Source: JAOUEA01 sp963810945 (GTDB lineage: Bacteria > Actinomycetota > UBA4738 > HRBIN12). From it: 64,000 bases of DNA. The notes under the pieces were generated by a model. It ran no database searches. It was not told where the DNA came from and worked only from the letters and a program-made list of their open reading frames with translations. The stretch covers positions 62,001 through 126,000 of the forward strand of contig CAWEPI010000008.1 in the NCBI GenBank assembly GCA_963810945.1. Direction: 5' to 3'. Below are positions 19,561-31,123 of this stretch, piece by piece (positions within the stretch are counted from its first letter, which is position 1; the number at the start of each line of letters is the position of its first letter). The position numbers and the translations under genes are program-made.

Positions 19561-20751
19561 TCAACGCGAGGCGAGGGGGAACGACCGCCGCAGGAACCGA
19601 TCGAACTGCGGGACCGTGAACGCGGCGTAGCCGTAGGACGGGCTGTACAGGAGTCCCTTGTCGATCAAGCGCGTCCGGAGCTTGCCCAGCGCCTCCGACG
19701 ATCGGCCGGCCACGCGCGCCACGTCGCCGGCCCGCTGCGGTTCGGGACCCAGCTCCGCCATCGCCCGCAGGTACCCGAGCTCCTGTTCGCTCGCTCGCTG
19801 GACCCTCACCTGGAAGAAGCTCGCGTCCAACCTCGCTTCGACGATGGCCTGCGCCTCGACCGCCTCGATCGCGGTGATGGGCGATCCCTCCGCCCGGTCC
19901 CACAAGGCCTTGCCGTATTCCTGGATGAAGTAGGGGTACCCCTCCGTGTACACGACCACGGCATCCACGGCTCGTTCGTCGAACGTCACCCCGAGGTCGT
20001 TGGCGGGTTCGGTCAACGCGTCGATCGCATCGGGCACGGCGAGCGGACCGAGTCGATGGAACCGGAAGAGGCGCTCGGCGTAGGACTTCGCCTCCCCCGC
20101 CAGGCGGGGGAGATGCGGAAGGCCCGCGCCCAGCAACGTGACGGGCAGCTGCCGCTGCCCGAGCTTGTGCAGCGCGCGGATCAGAGCCTCGAACTCCACG
20201 CGCGTCAGGAACTGGACCTCGTCGAAGAGGAAGACCACGCCGGTGTCCTGCTCGCGCGCCGCCTCCCCGAGGGCGACCAGCACGTCGGTGAGATCCTCCC
20301 CGAGCTCACCGCTGTCGGCCGTTCCGACGATGGGGTCGACGTCGATCGTGCCCGTCACCGAGCCGTCCGAAGAGACCGTGATCGAGAAGGACTGCAGGAC
20401 GCCGGCCGCACGACGGAGGCGGTCACGCCATCGGTCGCGCGGCGCCAACTCCAGCAGCGCCCGCCGCACGAGCTGGACGATCCGCGGCCCGAACGGTGCG
20501 TCGGGCGAGATCTCGGCTTCGACGGGCACCCAGCCGACGAGGGCTGCACGCTCGGCGAACGCGCCGAGGAGGACGGTCTTCCCCACCCCGCGCAGGCCCG
20601 TGACCAGAACCGCCTGGTCGGCATGCCCGCGGCGGAGCCGTTCGAGCATGATCTCCACCTGGTCGAGCTCGGCGTCACGTCCTACGAGCGCCGGCGGACG
20701 CACCCCCGCGTTCGGCGTGTACGGATTGAGCCTCGGATCCACGAGGACCAC
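19561..20751 (-). CDS. AAA/STAND-type ATPase with C-terminal winged helix
   Basis: 396 residues. The N-terminus (PPALVGRDAELDQVEIML) matches the start of Orc/Cdc6-like and STAND ATPases. Walker A is VTGLRGVGKTVLL, Walker B VVFLFDEVQFL, and a sensor-1-like LLGAGLPHLP follows. The last ~90 residues look like a winged helix (RAGDVARVAGRSSEALGKLR, SYGYAAFTVPQFD). GTG 20751 is used; GTG 20742 is also possible. Its partner and substrate are unknown. The promoter region holds two interleaved inverted repeats (20761-20807). Confidence 0.8.
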   Translation of the reverse strand: MVLVDPRLNPYTPNAGVRPPALVGRDAELDQVEIMLERLRRGHADQAVLVTGLRGVGKTVLLGAFAERAALVGWVPVEAEISPDAPFGPRIVQLVRRALLELAPRDRWRDRLRRAAGVLQSFSITVSSDGSVTGTIDVDPIVGTADSGELGEDLTDVLVALGEAAREQDTGVVFLFDEVQFLTRVEFEALIRALHKLGQRQLPVTLLGAGLPHLPRLAGEAKSYAERLFRFHRLGPLAVPDAIDALTEPANDLGVTFDERAVDAVVVYTEGYPYFIQEYGKALWDRAEGSPITAIEAVEAQAIVEARLDASFFQVRVQRASEQELGYLRAMAELGPEPQRAGDVARVAGRSSEALGKLRTRLIDKGLLYSPSYGYAAFTVPQFDRFLRRSFPLASR

Positions 20752-20760
20752 CTTACCATC

Positions 20761-20807
20761 TTGGGCATAGTTTGTCGGCTACCGTCAAAGTCTGCCCAAG
20801 CTGACAA
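20761..20807. promoter_or_regulatory. interleaved inverted repeats upstream of the ATPase gene
   Basis: TTGGGCA (20761-20767) pairs with TGCCCAA (20793-20799), perfect over 7 bp. TTGTCGGCT (20772-20780) pairs with AGCTGACAA (20799-20807), 8 of 9. The repeats interlock immediately upstream of GTG 20751. As RNA of the gene strand the second pair would contain an A-C mismatch, which favours a DNA operator over a pseudoknot. Confidence 0.45.
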
Positions 20808-20831
20808 TCGGCGGCGGGGATGCTTCGGGGG

Positions 20832-22328
20832 TCAGACCCCCTCCTGCGCCGTGATCCTCCCGGCGGAGACGGCGTCGAGGAGCGCCCGGTAGTCGCGCTC
20901 GTTCTGGTCGGCGTAGGCCACCGAGAAGTCCGCGATGGCGCGGTCGAAGGTCTCGCCCTTGCCGAGGTAGGACGCGATCGCGATGCGGTCGCCCCACCGC
21001 GCATGGGCCCTCGCGAGCGTCGCCCCGCACATCCGCGCGTAGAGTGTGGCCCCTGGCACCCGCATGGAGTCCACCTCCGCCGATCCCTTCCAGTCGTGGA
21101 GCTGGCGCACGTAATAGTCGCGTGTCTCCCCGTCGAGATCCACGACGCGCTGCCAGCCCAGGAAGATGTCGCTCGCGGCCTGCATCAGCCGCTGGCCCTC
21201 GACGACCCTGCGCCCGTGGTGTGAGAACTCGCTCCGACCGACGAACCGTTCCAACACGGATGGCTGCGCCTCCTTCGCTTGGAGGAACAAGGGGTCGTCG
21301 TCGTCGCGCCCCACGAGCAGGAGGACCCACGCGCGCGTGCCCACGCTCCCGACGCCCACGACCTTGCGCGCGGTGTGCACGTACGCGAATTCCTCGAGGG
21401 GATGATGTCGGTACGGGAGCGTCCGCCGATACGAGCGGAGCAGCCGACGCATGGAGTCCTCGGTGGCCTCCGCCGTCGTGCCGGGCAGCACGAGGCCCTC
21501 GATCGGCACGACCAGGGGTGGATCGGCCGCGATGCGCAGCTCCCCGTCGCGCTCCTCCCCCAGCCTCGTGAGGACCCGCGCATGGTCGCGCGTGCGCGCC
21601 TTCGCGATGTCCTTCTCGGCCTCCTTCGCCTCCCGCTTGCCGAGCTGATCCCTGCTGACCTCCTCCTGGATCCACTCCAGCATCTGTCCGATCTCCATGT
21701 GGGCGTACCAGGAGTCCAGCGTGCGCATCGCGGCCGCGTCGCGCATCACGCCGCGATACTCCCGCACGGCGGTCATCACCACGGCCCGGCGCTCGGGTGC
21801 CGAGAAGCCGAGGTCGCGGCCGGCAACCTCGATGCTGGCGGCGAGGCGTTTGACGTCCCACTCCCATGGTCCCGGGAGCGTCTCGTCGAAGTCGTTGATG
21901 TCGAACATCATCTGGCGCTCGGGGGAGGCGAACACCCCGAAGTTGGAGAGATGGGCGTCGCCGCAGAGCTGGACGTGGAGCCCGGTGCGAGGGGTCGCGG
22001 CGAGGTCGGAAGCCATGATGAGCGCGGCGCCCCTGAAGAACGTGAAGGGTGAGACCAGCATCCTCCCGTAGCGGACCGGCACGAGCTCCTCCACGCGGGT
22101 CGCGGCCTGCTCCTCGAGCAGGGCGATCGGGTCGGGTCGGCCGGTCGCCGGCTCCCAGCCTCCGTGATCGGAGCGCGGGATGCGCCCGCGGACGACCTTC
22201 CCCCTCGCGACGCGCTCGTCGGGGCTCAGGTGGGTCGCGGGCGCGGCCCAAGCCGTCGTCCTCGAGGCGCTCCCACCGTCGGGCCTGGGCGGAACCACAT
22301 GGCTCGATCCGGTGGTATCGGAACTCAC
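20832..22328 (-). CDS. DUF2252 family protein
   Basis: 498 residues from GTG 22328, which has AGGAGG at 22341-22336 seven bases upstream. DUF2252 signatures: RMLVSPFTFFRGAALIMASD, LCGDAHLSNFGVFASPER, FDINDFDETLPGPWEWDVKR and KVVGVGSVGTRAW. The HxxN and DxD patterns recall aminoglycoside-phosphotransferase/protein-kinase-like folds, but no activity is established. The stop lies inside a GGGGGTC-A-GACCCCC palindrome (20827-20841). Confidence 0.9.
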   Translation of the reverse strand: MSSDTTGSSHVVPPRPDGGSASRTTAWAAPATHLSPDERVARGKVVRGRIPRSDHGGWEPATGRPDPIALLEEQAATRVEELVPVRYGRMLVSPFTFFRGAALIMASDLAATPRTGLHVQLCGDAHLSNFGVFASPERQMMFDINDFDETLPGPWEWDVKRLAASIEVAGRDLGFSAPERRAVVMTAVREYRGVMRDAAAMRTLDSWYAHMEIGQMLEWIQEEVSRDQLGKREAKEAEKDIAKARTRDHARVLTRLGEERDGELRIAADPPLVVPIEGLVLPGTTAEATEDSMRRLLRSYRRTLPYRHHPLEEFAYVHTARKVVGVGSVGTRAWVLLLVGRDDDDPLFLQAKEAQPSVLERFVGRSEFSHHGRRVVEGQRLMQAASDIFLGWQRVVDLDGETRDYYVRQLHDWKGSAEVDSMRVPGATLYARMCGATLARAHARWGDRIAIASYLGKGETFDRAIADFSVAYADQNERDYRALLDAVSAGRITAQEGV

Positions 22329-22344
22329 GCGCGCGCCTCCTGTC

Positions 22345-24015
22345 ATGCTCGGCGAGGTCAAGGATAAGGGGGCCGACCTCCCGGGTGAGGCCGTACAGCC
22401 CGAGGATGCTCCTGCCGACAACCCAGGCATGGACGTCGCCGGGACGCACGTGGTGCACGGCCGCCCTCCCCGTCGCCGGGTGCCTCCCGTCATCTCCGTC
22501 GCCGCGGTGAGCTCGCTGGCTGTGACCGGCGTGTGGATCGGCATGTGGCGCGCCGCGGTGCCCATGGGGCAGTTCGAAGGCCTGTGCGAACGGCTGCGCG
22601 CGGCGCACCTCCCCATCGTGGGACGCGACTGGTTCTGCCTCCCCGCCTCGAGCGGCGCGCGCGCCGCCTCCACGGCCGCGACGATCCTGATGGTCGTCGG
22701 GATCGGGCTCGCGTGCTCGGTCCTCGCGGCCGGCGGGCGTCGCTTCACGGCGTTGGTGCCGCTCGCCGGACTCCTCGCGGTCGAGCGCGCGCCTTCCGTG
22801 ATGCAGACGTGGAGCATCCCGCCGTTCCTCGACCGTCCGATCGCCAGGGTCGGGCTGGATCTGGCGCTCGTGGCCGCGCCGGCGCTCGCGGTGATGTGGG
22901 TCGGCAGGCATCGCCCGGCGCGCAAGACTGCGGTCCGTCCGCTCGCAGGCTTCGTGGCGTTCGCCGTGTGCGTGGCCGCCGCGGCCTGCGTCACGTTCGC
23001 CTGGAACGCGGTGTTGGCTCGCCATTTCGCCGCCATCGGCGGCATCCCGTTCACCCGGTGGCAGGTCCTGCCCGCCGCCTTCGTGATGGGCGCGTTCGGC
23101 ATGCTGCTCGGTCCCGACGACCGCCGGTGGTGGCCGTGGATCCTGGTCGCGACCGCCTTCCTGCTGAGCGCAGCCCCGTCGATGGCGCTGCTCTTCGCGG
23201 AGGACCGCTTCCCGACGTACGCGAGCTTCGGGCTCGTGGTCCCGTTGGCGCTCGTCGGCCTGGTGGGTTCGGCGTGGCGGCCTATCGCGGACCTCATCGT
23301 CGCGAAGGGGCTGATCGGCGAGCCCGCCGAGGGTGAGGCCCCGCCACCGGCGAAGATCACGACCCCCATGCGGGATCTCCCTCGCGGCGCGATCCTCGCC
23401 GACGTGCTCGCCGCAGGGCTGGTCGTCGTCTCGCTGATCCTCTTCGCGGCCGACCCGCTCGCAGCGGAGATCGAGGCCACGATCCCCACATACGTCGGGG
23501 TGCGATACCAGGCGCACGACGTGCGCGCCAAGATGGACCTCCGCGAGGCCGTGGACGCGGCCTTCGCCTACCGCTCGCGGACGGGGACCTTCCGGGGCTT
23601 CGACGCGAGGACCGGCGCGCGCTCCGATCCCGCGCTCGCATGGATGGACGGCCCGCTCGCCGCCGGGACCCGCCCCGCGCCCGCACTGACGATGGCGGTC
23701 GCATCCACCACCGGATCCGCCGCGCACATCACCGCCCTCAGCGGATCGGGCCGCGTGTTCTGCATCCGGGCCACCGCCGACGACCGTGTGACGTGGGGTG
23801 AGGGCGGGGTCGCAGGGGTGGTCGGCACGGCGCAGGTCCGTTCGGCCGAGCGCGAGGCGTTGGCGCATTGCGGCGAGACGCTCTGGACCGCGGCCGCCGT
23901 CGCGACGACCCCCCTGGGGGGATCCTGCGCCGTGGCGAGCGACAGCGACTACGTGATGTGTCGGGCGGTCGAGGCCGAGATCGTGCGCATCCTCGCGACC
24001 GCGAAGCCCGCCTAA
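22345..24015 (+). CDS. polytopic membrane protein with exported C-terminal domain, unknown
   Basis: About 556 residues from ATG 22345; ATG 22429 is an alternative, and neither has a strong ribosome-binding site. About eight TM helices span the first 370 residues. A ninth (ILADVLAAGLVVVSLILF) leads to a ~170-residue extracellular domain with three Cys (VFCIRA, LAHCGE, DYVMCRAV). That domain begins KMDLREAVDAAFAYRSRTGTF, reminiscent of type IV pilin-like globular heads. I do not recognise the family. It is divergent from DUF2252, with starts 16 bp apart. Confidence 0.6.
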   Translation: MLGEVKDKGADLPGEAVQPEDAPADNPGMDVAGTHVVHGRPPRRRVPPVISVAAVSSLAVTGVWIGMWRAAVPMGQFEGLCERLRAAHLPIVGRDWFCLPASSGARAASTAATILMVVGIGLACSVLAAGGRRFTALVPLAGLLAVERAPSVMQTWSIPPFLDRPIARVGLDLALVAAPALAVMWVGRHRPARKTAVRPLAGFVAFAVCVAAAACVTFAWNAVLARHFAAIGGIPFTRWQVLPAAFVMGAFGMLLGPDDRRWWPWILVATAFLLSAAPSMALLFAEDRFPTYASFGLVVPLALVGLVGSAWRPIADLIVAKGLIGEPAEGEAPPPAKITTPMRDLPRGAILADVLAAGLVVVSLILFAADPLAAEIEATIPTYVGVRYQAHDVRAKMDLREAVDAAFAYRSRTGTFRGFDARTGARSDPALAWMDGPLAAGTRPAPALTMAVASTTGSAAHITALSGSGRVFCIRATADDRVTWGEGGVAGVVGTAQVRSAEREALAHCGETLWTAAAVATTPLGGSCAVASDSDYVMCRAVEAEIVRILATAKPA

Positions 24016-24023
24016 GCGTTCGG

Positions 24024-24674
24024 CTACCGCGTCCGCTCGGGAAGCGTCGAGGCCCCGACGTGGGTCTCCAGCCAGTCCCGGATCGGCGACGAGTCGCGGA
24101 AGAACCCCACCACCCTGTCCTTCGCCTTGGCGGTCCCGAGCCAGGCGCCGGCGCCCCAGTCGCGCCACATCGCCAGGCCCTTGTAGCGCAGCAGCTCGAT
24201 CCGCGGATGGTCCTTCGGGTAGCCGCGCGGCGCCGTCTTCAGGGTTCCGTGCGCCATCACCTCGAGACCCGCCGCGCGCCCGTCCTCCACCAGAGCCGAA
24301 AGCTCGGCTCCGGTGCGCTCGTCGGCCACGGCGGCGCGGTAGCGCTCCAACTGGTCGGACGCCATCTCCCACATACCGCATCCCGCGCTCAGACCTTCGG
24401 CGCTCAGCTGGACGTACCCCGCGCCGATCAGCGCGCCCATGTGCGTCTTGTACGGCGACTTGTCCGGGCTGAACCGGACGTCGCGGTAGGGCCGGAAGAT
24501 GCGGCCCTCCCCCCACTCGGCCTCGAGCTCGGCGAGCAGCGCCTCCATGGGGGCGCGGACCTCATGCTCGTAGATCTCCTTGTTCCGCTGCCAGTACGCC
24601 TTGGAGTTGTCGGCCTCCAAGCCCTCGAAGAACTCGAGCGCCTCTACCTTCCACCCGCGGAACGCCATGGCCAC
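24024..24674 (-). CDS. DUF2461 family protein
   Basis: 216 residues. Signatures LEFFEGLEADNSKAYWQRNK, RDVRFSPDKSPYKTHMGALI, AGCGMWEMASDQLERYRAAV and LKTAPRGYPKDHPRIELLRY are those of DUF2461 (TIGR02453). The function is unknown. It starts 4 nt after the sulfatase stop, so the two form an operon. Confidence 0.9.
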   Translation of the reverse strand: MAMAFRGWKVEALEFFEGLEADNSKAYWQRNKEIYEHEVRAPMEALLAELEAEWGEGRIFRPYRDVRFSPDKSPYKTHMGALIGAGYVQLSAEGLSAGCGMWEMASDQLERYRAAVADERTGAELSALVEDGRAAGLEVMAHGTLKTAPRGYPKDHPRIELLRYKGLAMWRDWGAGAWLGTAKAKDRVVGFFRDSSPIRDWLETHVGASTLPERTR

Positions 24675-24678
24675 TCGC

Positions 24679-27037
<2,359 letters not shown>

Positions 27038-27238
27038 CACGCACTCCGATCGGTTCGACGACGGTCGAGCGAGGATACCCCGCCCGCCGATGTTGGAGGG
27101 CCCCAGGTGCACGCGCCGCGTCGCGCACGCGAACAGACCGCGAACGATCGTGTGTTGGGGTGCCGGTGCCCGTACGCTTGGCCTGTAGGACTTGCCGGAT
27201 GCACGTGGGATGGCCGGCACCGTGCAGAAGGAGCATCC

Positions 27239-27685
27239 GTGAGCAACGCAAGCGCGCCGAAGCCCAGGGTCGTGTTCCTGTGCGTGCACAACGCGGGCCG
27301 CTCGCAGATGGCCGCAGGCTGGCTCCAACACCTGGCCGGCGACGGTGCGGAGGTCTTCTCCGGTGGCTCGGACCCCGCGGCCGAGGTGAATCCGTCGGCC
27401 GTCGCGGTCATGGCCGAGGTCGGGATCGACATCGGCGACCGGATCCCCCGGCGTTGGACGGACGACGTCGTGCGCAGCGCGGACGCCGTGATCACGATGG
27501 GCTGCGGCGACTCGTGCCCGGTCTTCCCGGGCGTCCGCTACGTCGACTGGGACCTGGACGATCCTGCGGGACTGCCGATCGAGGAGGTCCGGCCGATCCG
27601 CGACGAGATCGAGCACCGGGTGCGCGGCTTGATGACGGATCTCGCGATCCCCGCGATCGAAGGTCGGGGGGACGCGCCCGCGTAG
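27239..27685 (+). CDS. arsenate reductase, low-molecular-weight phosphatase fold
   Basis: 148 residues from GTG 27239 with AGAAGGAG at 27227-27233. The P-loop CVHNAGR (Cys15, Arg21) matches the CX5R of thioredoxin-coupled ArsC. The later Cys pair in MGCGDSCPVFPG matches the resolving cysteines, and VDWDLDDPAG carries the general-acid Asp. It reduces arsenate to arsenite. No ars regulator or pump is adjacent. Divergent from the sulfatase across a ~200-bp region. Confidence 0.88.
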   Translation: MSNASAPKPRVVFLCVHNAGRSQMAAGWLQHLAGDGAEVFSGGSDPAAEVNPSAVAVMAEVGIDIGDRIPRRWTDDVVRSADAVITMGCGDSCPVFPGVRYVDWDLDDPAGLPIEEVRPIRDEIEHRVRGLMTDLAIPAIEGRGDAPA

Positions 27686-27696
27686 GGTGGCCCGAT

Positions 27697-28584
27697 CTAC
27701 GGCAGCGGTTGCCAGCCGATGTTGTTGCCGGCGCCGCTCGCGACGACGACCTTGATGGCGCCGAGGTCGTCCGTCGGCGTGCGGGTCCAGATCTGGTCGG
27801 TCGTGCCGAACGCGATCCTGGTTCCGTTCGGCGACCACACCGGCGTCCTCGGCTCGCCCGGATACGGGGTGGCGACGGCCAGGATGTTCTGATGGGTGCC
27901 GTCGGCATGCATCACGACGAGGGAGCCGGGCGCGACCAGGTTGCTCCAGTACACGATGCGTTTGCCGTTCGGCGACATGTCCGGCTCGAGCTCATCGCCC
28001 GGATCGTCGGTGAGGCGTCGCGTGCCGGTGCCGTCCGGCCTCATGCTGAAGATGTCCATGGTGCCGCGGCGGTCGCTGGAGAACACGATCCTCGAGCCGT
28101 CCGGCGTCCACTTCGGGTTCCAATCGTTGGCGTCGTTCGAGGTGATCTGACGGACGCTCGAGCCATCGAGCCGCATCGTGCAGATCTCGTCGTCGCCGCC
28201 GCGAACGCAGACGTAGGCGATGCGGTCGAGCCCCTGATCGGGCCCCCAGTCCGTCCGGTCGTTGTGCGTGAGCTGCACGGCCTTCCCGCCACGCGCGCTC
28301 ACCCGGTAGATCTCGTAGTCGGGATCGGCATCCCGGCTCGCGTCGAAGACGATGGATCTCCCGCGCGGGGTGAAGGACGGGTACTCGACCCCGGCGTTCT
28401 TGAGCGCCGGCCCCAGCTTGAGGATCCGTGGATGCGAACCGTCGCGCGCCACCGTCGTGAGCCCGTCGGCGGTGGAGACGAAGCGCCCGGGCCGTCCGGG
28501 GAACTGCGCGGCGGCCGGATGGGCGACGACGAACGTGAGGACGAGCGTGGCCGATGCTGCGAGGGCTGCGACACGGATCTTCAT
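27697..28584 (-). CDS. exported TolB-like beta-propeller (PD40/WD40-like) protein
   Basis: 295 residues. The signal peptide ends near HPAAAQ. At least four PD40 repeats are visible, for example SFTPRGRSIVFDAS, KWTPDGSRIVFSSDRRG, DMSPNGKRIVYWSN and VWSPNGTRIAFGT. There is no enzymatic domain. It probably serves as an extracytoplasmic scaffold or binding protein. It converges on arsC with a 10-bp gap. Confidence 0.82.
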   Translation of the reverse strand: MKIRVAALAASATLVLTFVVAHPAAAQFPGRPGRFVSTADGLTTVARDGSHPRILKLGPALKNAGVEYPSFTPRGRSIVFDASRDADPDYEIYRVSARGGKAVQLTHNDRTDWGPDQGLDRIAYVCVRGGDDEICTMRLDGSSVRQITSNDANDWNPKWTPDGSRIVFSSDRRGTMDIFSMRPDGTGTRRLTDDPGDELEPDMSPNGKRIVYWSNLVAPGSLVVMHADGTHQNILAVATPYPGEPRTPVWSPNGTRIAFGTTDQIWTRTPTDDLGAIKVVVASGAGNNIGWQPLP

Positions 28585-28680
28585 GCGCCGGCTCCTTCGG
28601 AGATGTGCGCACGACCCTACAACGGGCGGGCGCGACGAGGTTACCCGACGTCCGACAGACCACTCGACCGGCCACGTGAA

Positions 28681-28712
28681 ACGGGCCCGGCGACTTCCAC
28701 CGCCGGGCCCGT
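28681..28712. terminator. 12-bp perfect stem terminator
   Basis: ACGGGCCCGGCG and CGCCGGGCCCGT pair perfectly around the loop ACTTCCAC. On the minus strand, downstream of the DUF1269 gene, the stem ends in TTT. It separates that gene from the TolB-like gene. Confidence 0.7.
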
Positions 28713-28724
28713 TCGTGATTCCGC

Positions 28725-28760
28725 CATCGATCGTCCGATCGGTCGATCGCTCGATCGATG
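28725..28760. repeat. CGATCG-rich low-complexity stretch
   Basis: Several overlapping GATCG/CGATCG units cluster between the terminator and the DUF1269 stop codon. They are short, irregular and without spacers, so this is not an array. Confidence 0.5.
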
Positions 28761-28774
28761 AACCGCGATGCCTG

Positions 28775-29311
28775 CTAGCTCTGGCTCTCGGCTTCCTTGA
28801 TCTGCTTCGCCAGCTCGTCGGCGTTGGCGTCGATCTCCTTGGAGACGAAGCGGTTCTCCGCCTTGATGCTCGCCGCGATCTGGTCCGCCATGTTGGTGGC
28901 GTACACCACGAGCAGACCGGCCTTGCCCTTCTCGAGCGTCGTGCCGAGCTGCTTGAGGTCGCCGTCGTCCATGCCGCCCTTCACGTGGCCCGTGACGGCC
29001 CCGATCGTGGCGCCGGCGGCGCCGCCGGCGACCATGCCGCCCGCGAGGGCGACCGGCGGGAAGATCGCGCAGACCGCCCCGATCGCGAGGCCCCACCCCA
29101 GGCCCTTCGCGGCGCCATGGCGGGTGGGCTGCTCGTGCTTCTTCACGACGCGGACCTTGCCCTCGTCGTCGCGGTCGATCACCGCGGCGTCGAAGTCGTG
29201 TGAGGCCTCGACCTCGTAGTACAAGGCCTTCACCGCCTCGTAGTCGACCTCGGCGTCGGAGACGCTGTCGTACGACGCTGCCAGGACCAGCAGCATGTCG
29301 TTGTCGGTCAT
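28775..29311 (-). CDS. DUF1269-type membrane-associated protein
   Basis: 178 residues. The N-terminal part is ferredoxin-like (VLAASYDSVSDAEVDYEAVK). A Gly-rich membrane hairpin, LGWGLAIGAVCAIFPPVALA followed by a GxxxG-rich stretch, lies at residues ~70-110. The soluble tail (TTLEKGKAGLLVVYATNMAD) matches the DUF1269/DUF6325-type family. The biochemical role is unknown. Confidence 0.8.
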   Translation of the reverse strand: MTDNDMLLVLAASYDSVSDAEVDYEAVKALYYEVEASHDFDAAVIDRDDEGKVRVVKKHEQPTRHGAAKGLGWGLAIGAVCAIFPPVALAGGMVAGGAAGATIGAVTGHVKGGMDDGDLKQLGTTLEKGKAGLLVVYATNMADQIAASIKAENRFVSKEIDANADELAKQIKEAESQS

Positions 29312-29472
29312 GTGCCCTCCCTTCCGGGCCCGTCCACGACGGGCCCACGGTTCCGCATCTCACGTGCGGACGTTCCTTCGAGCCTACGACCGAGCCAAGA
29401 TTCCCGCACACCCTGCCTCGGGAGCAGAAGACCATCCAGGGCGGGGACCCTGCGGATAGTCTTTCGAGTGGG

Positions 29473-30450
29473 ATGTCCTTGACGCTTCTTCATCCGGAGA
29501 TCGAGCCGCATGAGCACGGGATGTTGGACGTCGGAAGTGGCGACCGCATCTATTGGGAGGTCTGCGGGAACCCGCAGGGCAAGCCCGCCCTCGTGGTCCA
29601 CGGCGGGCCCGGATCCGGCTGCACGCGGTGGCACCGTCGCATGTTCGATCCTGCGGCGTACCGCCTCGTGCTGTTCGATCAGCGCAACTGCGGTCGGAGC
29701 ACGCCGCACGCGAGCAAGCCGGATATCGATCTCACGGCAAACACCACGCAGAACCTGATCGCGGACATGGAGCTGTTGCGGGAGCACCTCGACATCGAGC
29801 GGTGGCTGGTGTGGGGCGGATCGTGGGGCAGCACGCTGGCCCTCGCTTACGCCGAGACCCACCCGGACCGGGTCACGGAGATGATCCTGTGGGGCGTGAC
29901 GACGGGTCGGCGCGCGGAGGACGATTGGTGGTTCCGGGGCGGCGTGGCGCCGCTGCTCCCCGTGCAATGGCGGGCGCTCCTCGATGGCGTGCCCCCGGCC
30001 GCACGCGACGGGGACATCGTGGAGGCATACTCTCGGCTCCTACACGACCCCGTTCACGAGGTGCGCCGTCGCGCCGCGCTCGCGTGGTGCACGTGGGAGT
30101 CCGCCACGACCGATTGGCCGCCGACCATGGCGCTGGACCCGCGGTACAGCGACCCCAACTTCGCCTTGGCGTTCGCGCGCCTCGTGACGCACTACATCCG
30201 GCACGACGTCTTCCTCGAGGACGGGATCCTGCTCCGTAACGCCGATCTCCTGGCTGATATCCCGGGCATCCTCGTGCAGGGCCGGTTCGACCTGATGGCG
30301 CCGATCGCCAACGCGTGGGCGCTCCATCGAGTATGGCCGCAGGCCGAACTCGCGGTCGTAGATGACGCGGGGCACGCTGCCGACGAGCCGGGGCTCACGA
30401 GGGAGTTGATCCGCGCCGCCGATCGATTGGCGGCTGGCGACGCATGGTGA
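29473..30450 (+). CDS. pip: prolyl aminopeptidase (proline iminopeptidase, S33)
   Basis: 325 residues, alpha/beta hydrolase. Oxyanion region LVVHGGPGSGC, DQRNCGRSTPH specific to proline iminopeptidases, nucleophile elbow WGGSWGSTLALAYAE (Ser), acidic residue in LVQGRFDLMAP and the catalytic His in DDAGHAADEP. It releases N-terminal proline from peptides in the cytoplasm. ATG 29473 lacks a clear ribosome-binding site. Confidence 0.92.
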   Translation: MSLTLLHPEIEPHEHGMLDVGSGDRIYWEVCGNPQGKPALVVHGGPGSGCTRWHRRMFDPAAYRLVLFDQRNCGRSTPHASKPDIDLTANTTQNLIADMELLREHLDIERWLVWGGSWGSTLALAYAETHPDRVTEMILWGVTTGRRAEDDWWFRGGVAPLLPVQWRALLDGVPPAARDGDIVEAYSRLLHDPVHEVRRRAALAWCTWESATTDWPPTMALDPRYSDPNFALAFARLVTHYIRHDVFLEDGILLRNADLLADIPGILVQGRFDLMAPIANAWALHRVWPQAELAVVDDAGHAADEPGLTRELIRAADRLAAGDAW

Positions 30451-31120
30451 TCCAGACGATCGGCGACTTCCTCCCTGCGGCCGTCGCGGTCGCGCTCAGT
30501 CCCATCCCGATCGTCGCCGTGGTCCTGATGCTCGGGACCCCACGGGCGCGGTCGAACGGTCCGGCGTTCGCGCTGGGTTGGGTGGCGGGCCTCGTCGCCG
30601 TCAGCATCGTAGTGGTGGTCGTGCTGGGCGGCTCGAGCCAACCAGGACCGGAACCGCGACAGCGAGCGACTGGCTCAAGGTCGCGGTCGGGGCGCTCTTC
30701 CTGTTCATGGCCGCGAGGCAGTGGCGGAAACGGCCAAAGGAAGGAGAGGATCCCGCCGTGCCGTCGTGGATGGCCACGATCGACGCCGTCACGCCGGGGA
30801 AGGCGCTCGTGCTCGGTGCAGCTCTGTCCGGTGCGAATCCGAAGAACCTTGCGCTCACCGCGGCGGCAGCTGCCTCGATCGCCCAGGCCGGCCTCGACGG
30901 GGCGGACACGGCCATCGCGATCGCGGCGTTCGTCGTGATCGGCTCGCTCACCGTCGTCGGGTCCGTCCTCTACTACCTCATCGACGCCGATCGCGCCGTC
31001 GGGCCGCTCGCCGGGGTGAAGGAGTTCATGCTCCGCCACAACGCCGTGATCATGATGGTCCTGCTGCTGGTGTTGGGCGCCAAGATCCTCGGCGACGGCG
31101 CCGCGGCGCTCTGGGGCTGA
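30444..31120 (+). CDS. GAP/SfLAP-family membrane protein, frameshifted
   Basis: About 225 residues. The first segment (ATG 30444, overlapping the pip stop) has IGDFLPAAVAVALSPIPIVA and FALGWVAGLVAVSIVVVVVL. One base is missing near 30633-30645. The second segment continues SDWLKVAVGALFLFMAARQW, LVLGAALSGANPKNLALTAA and EFMLRHNAVIMMVLLLVLGA. This is the GAP (sulfolipid-1-addressing protein, SfLAP) family of six-helix LysE-like proteins; in mycobacteria such proteins accompany lipid export. The substrate here is unknown. Confidence 0.75.
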
Positions 31121-31123
31121 GCT

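Noticed and set aside
20761..20807. H-type RNA pseudoknot in the 5' region of the ATPase mRNA
   Set aside because: The order of repeats fits, but on the transcribed strand one stem would contain an A-C mismatch. A DNA operator explains the symmetry better.
20827..20841. Strong terminator GGGGGTC-A-GACCCCC at the end of the DUF2252 gene
   Set aside because: The palindrome includes the stop codon, leaves a very short loop and has no T-tract, so I mention it only as a possible hairpin.
20785..24516. A 1243-codon open frame on the minus strand, and similar very long frames at 46681-50187 (+) and 17059-19509 (-)
   Set aside because: They are antisense or out-of-frame shadows, rich in Arg/Ala/Gly/His without domains, and they overlap well-supported genes on the other strand or frame. 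High G+C makes stop codons rare.
28725..28760. CRISPR-like or phase-variable CGATCG repeat
   Set aside because: Units are 4-6 bp, irregular and without spacers. CGATCG is common throughout this genome.
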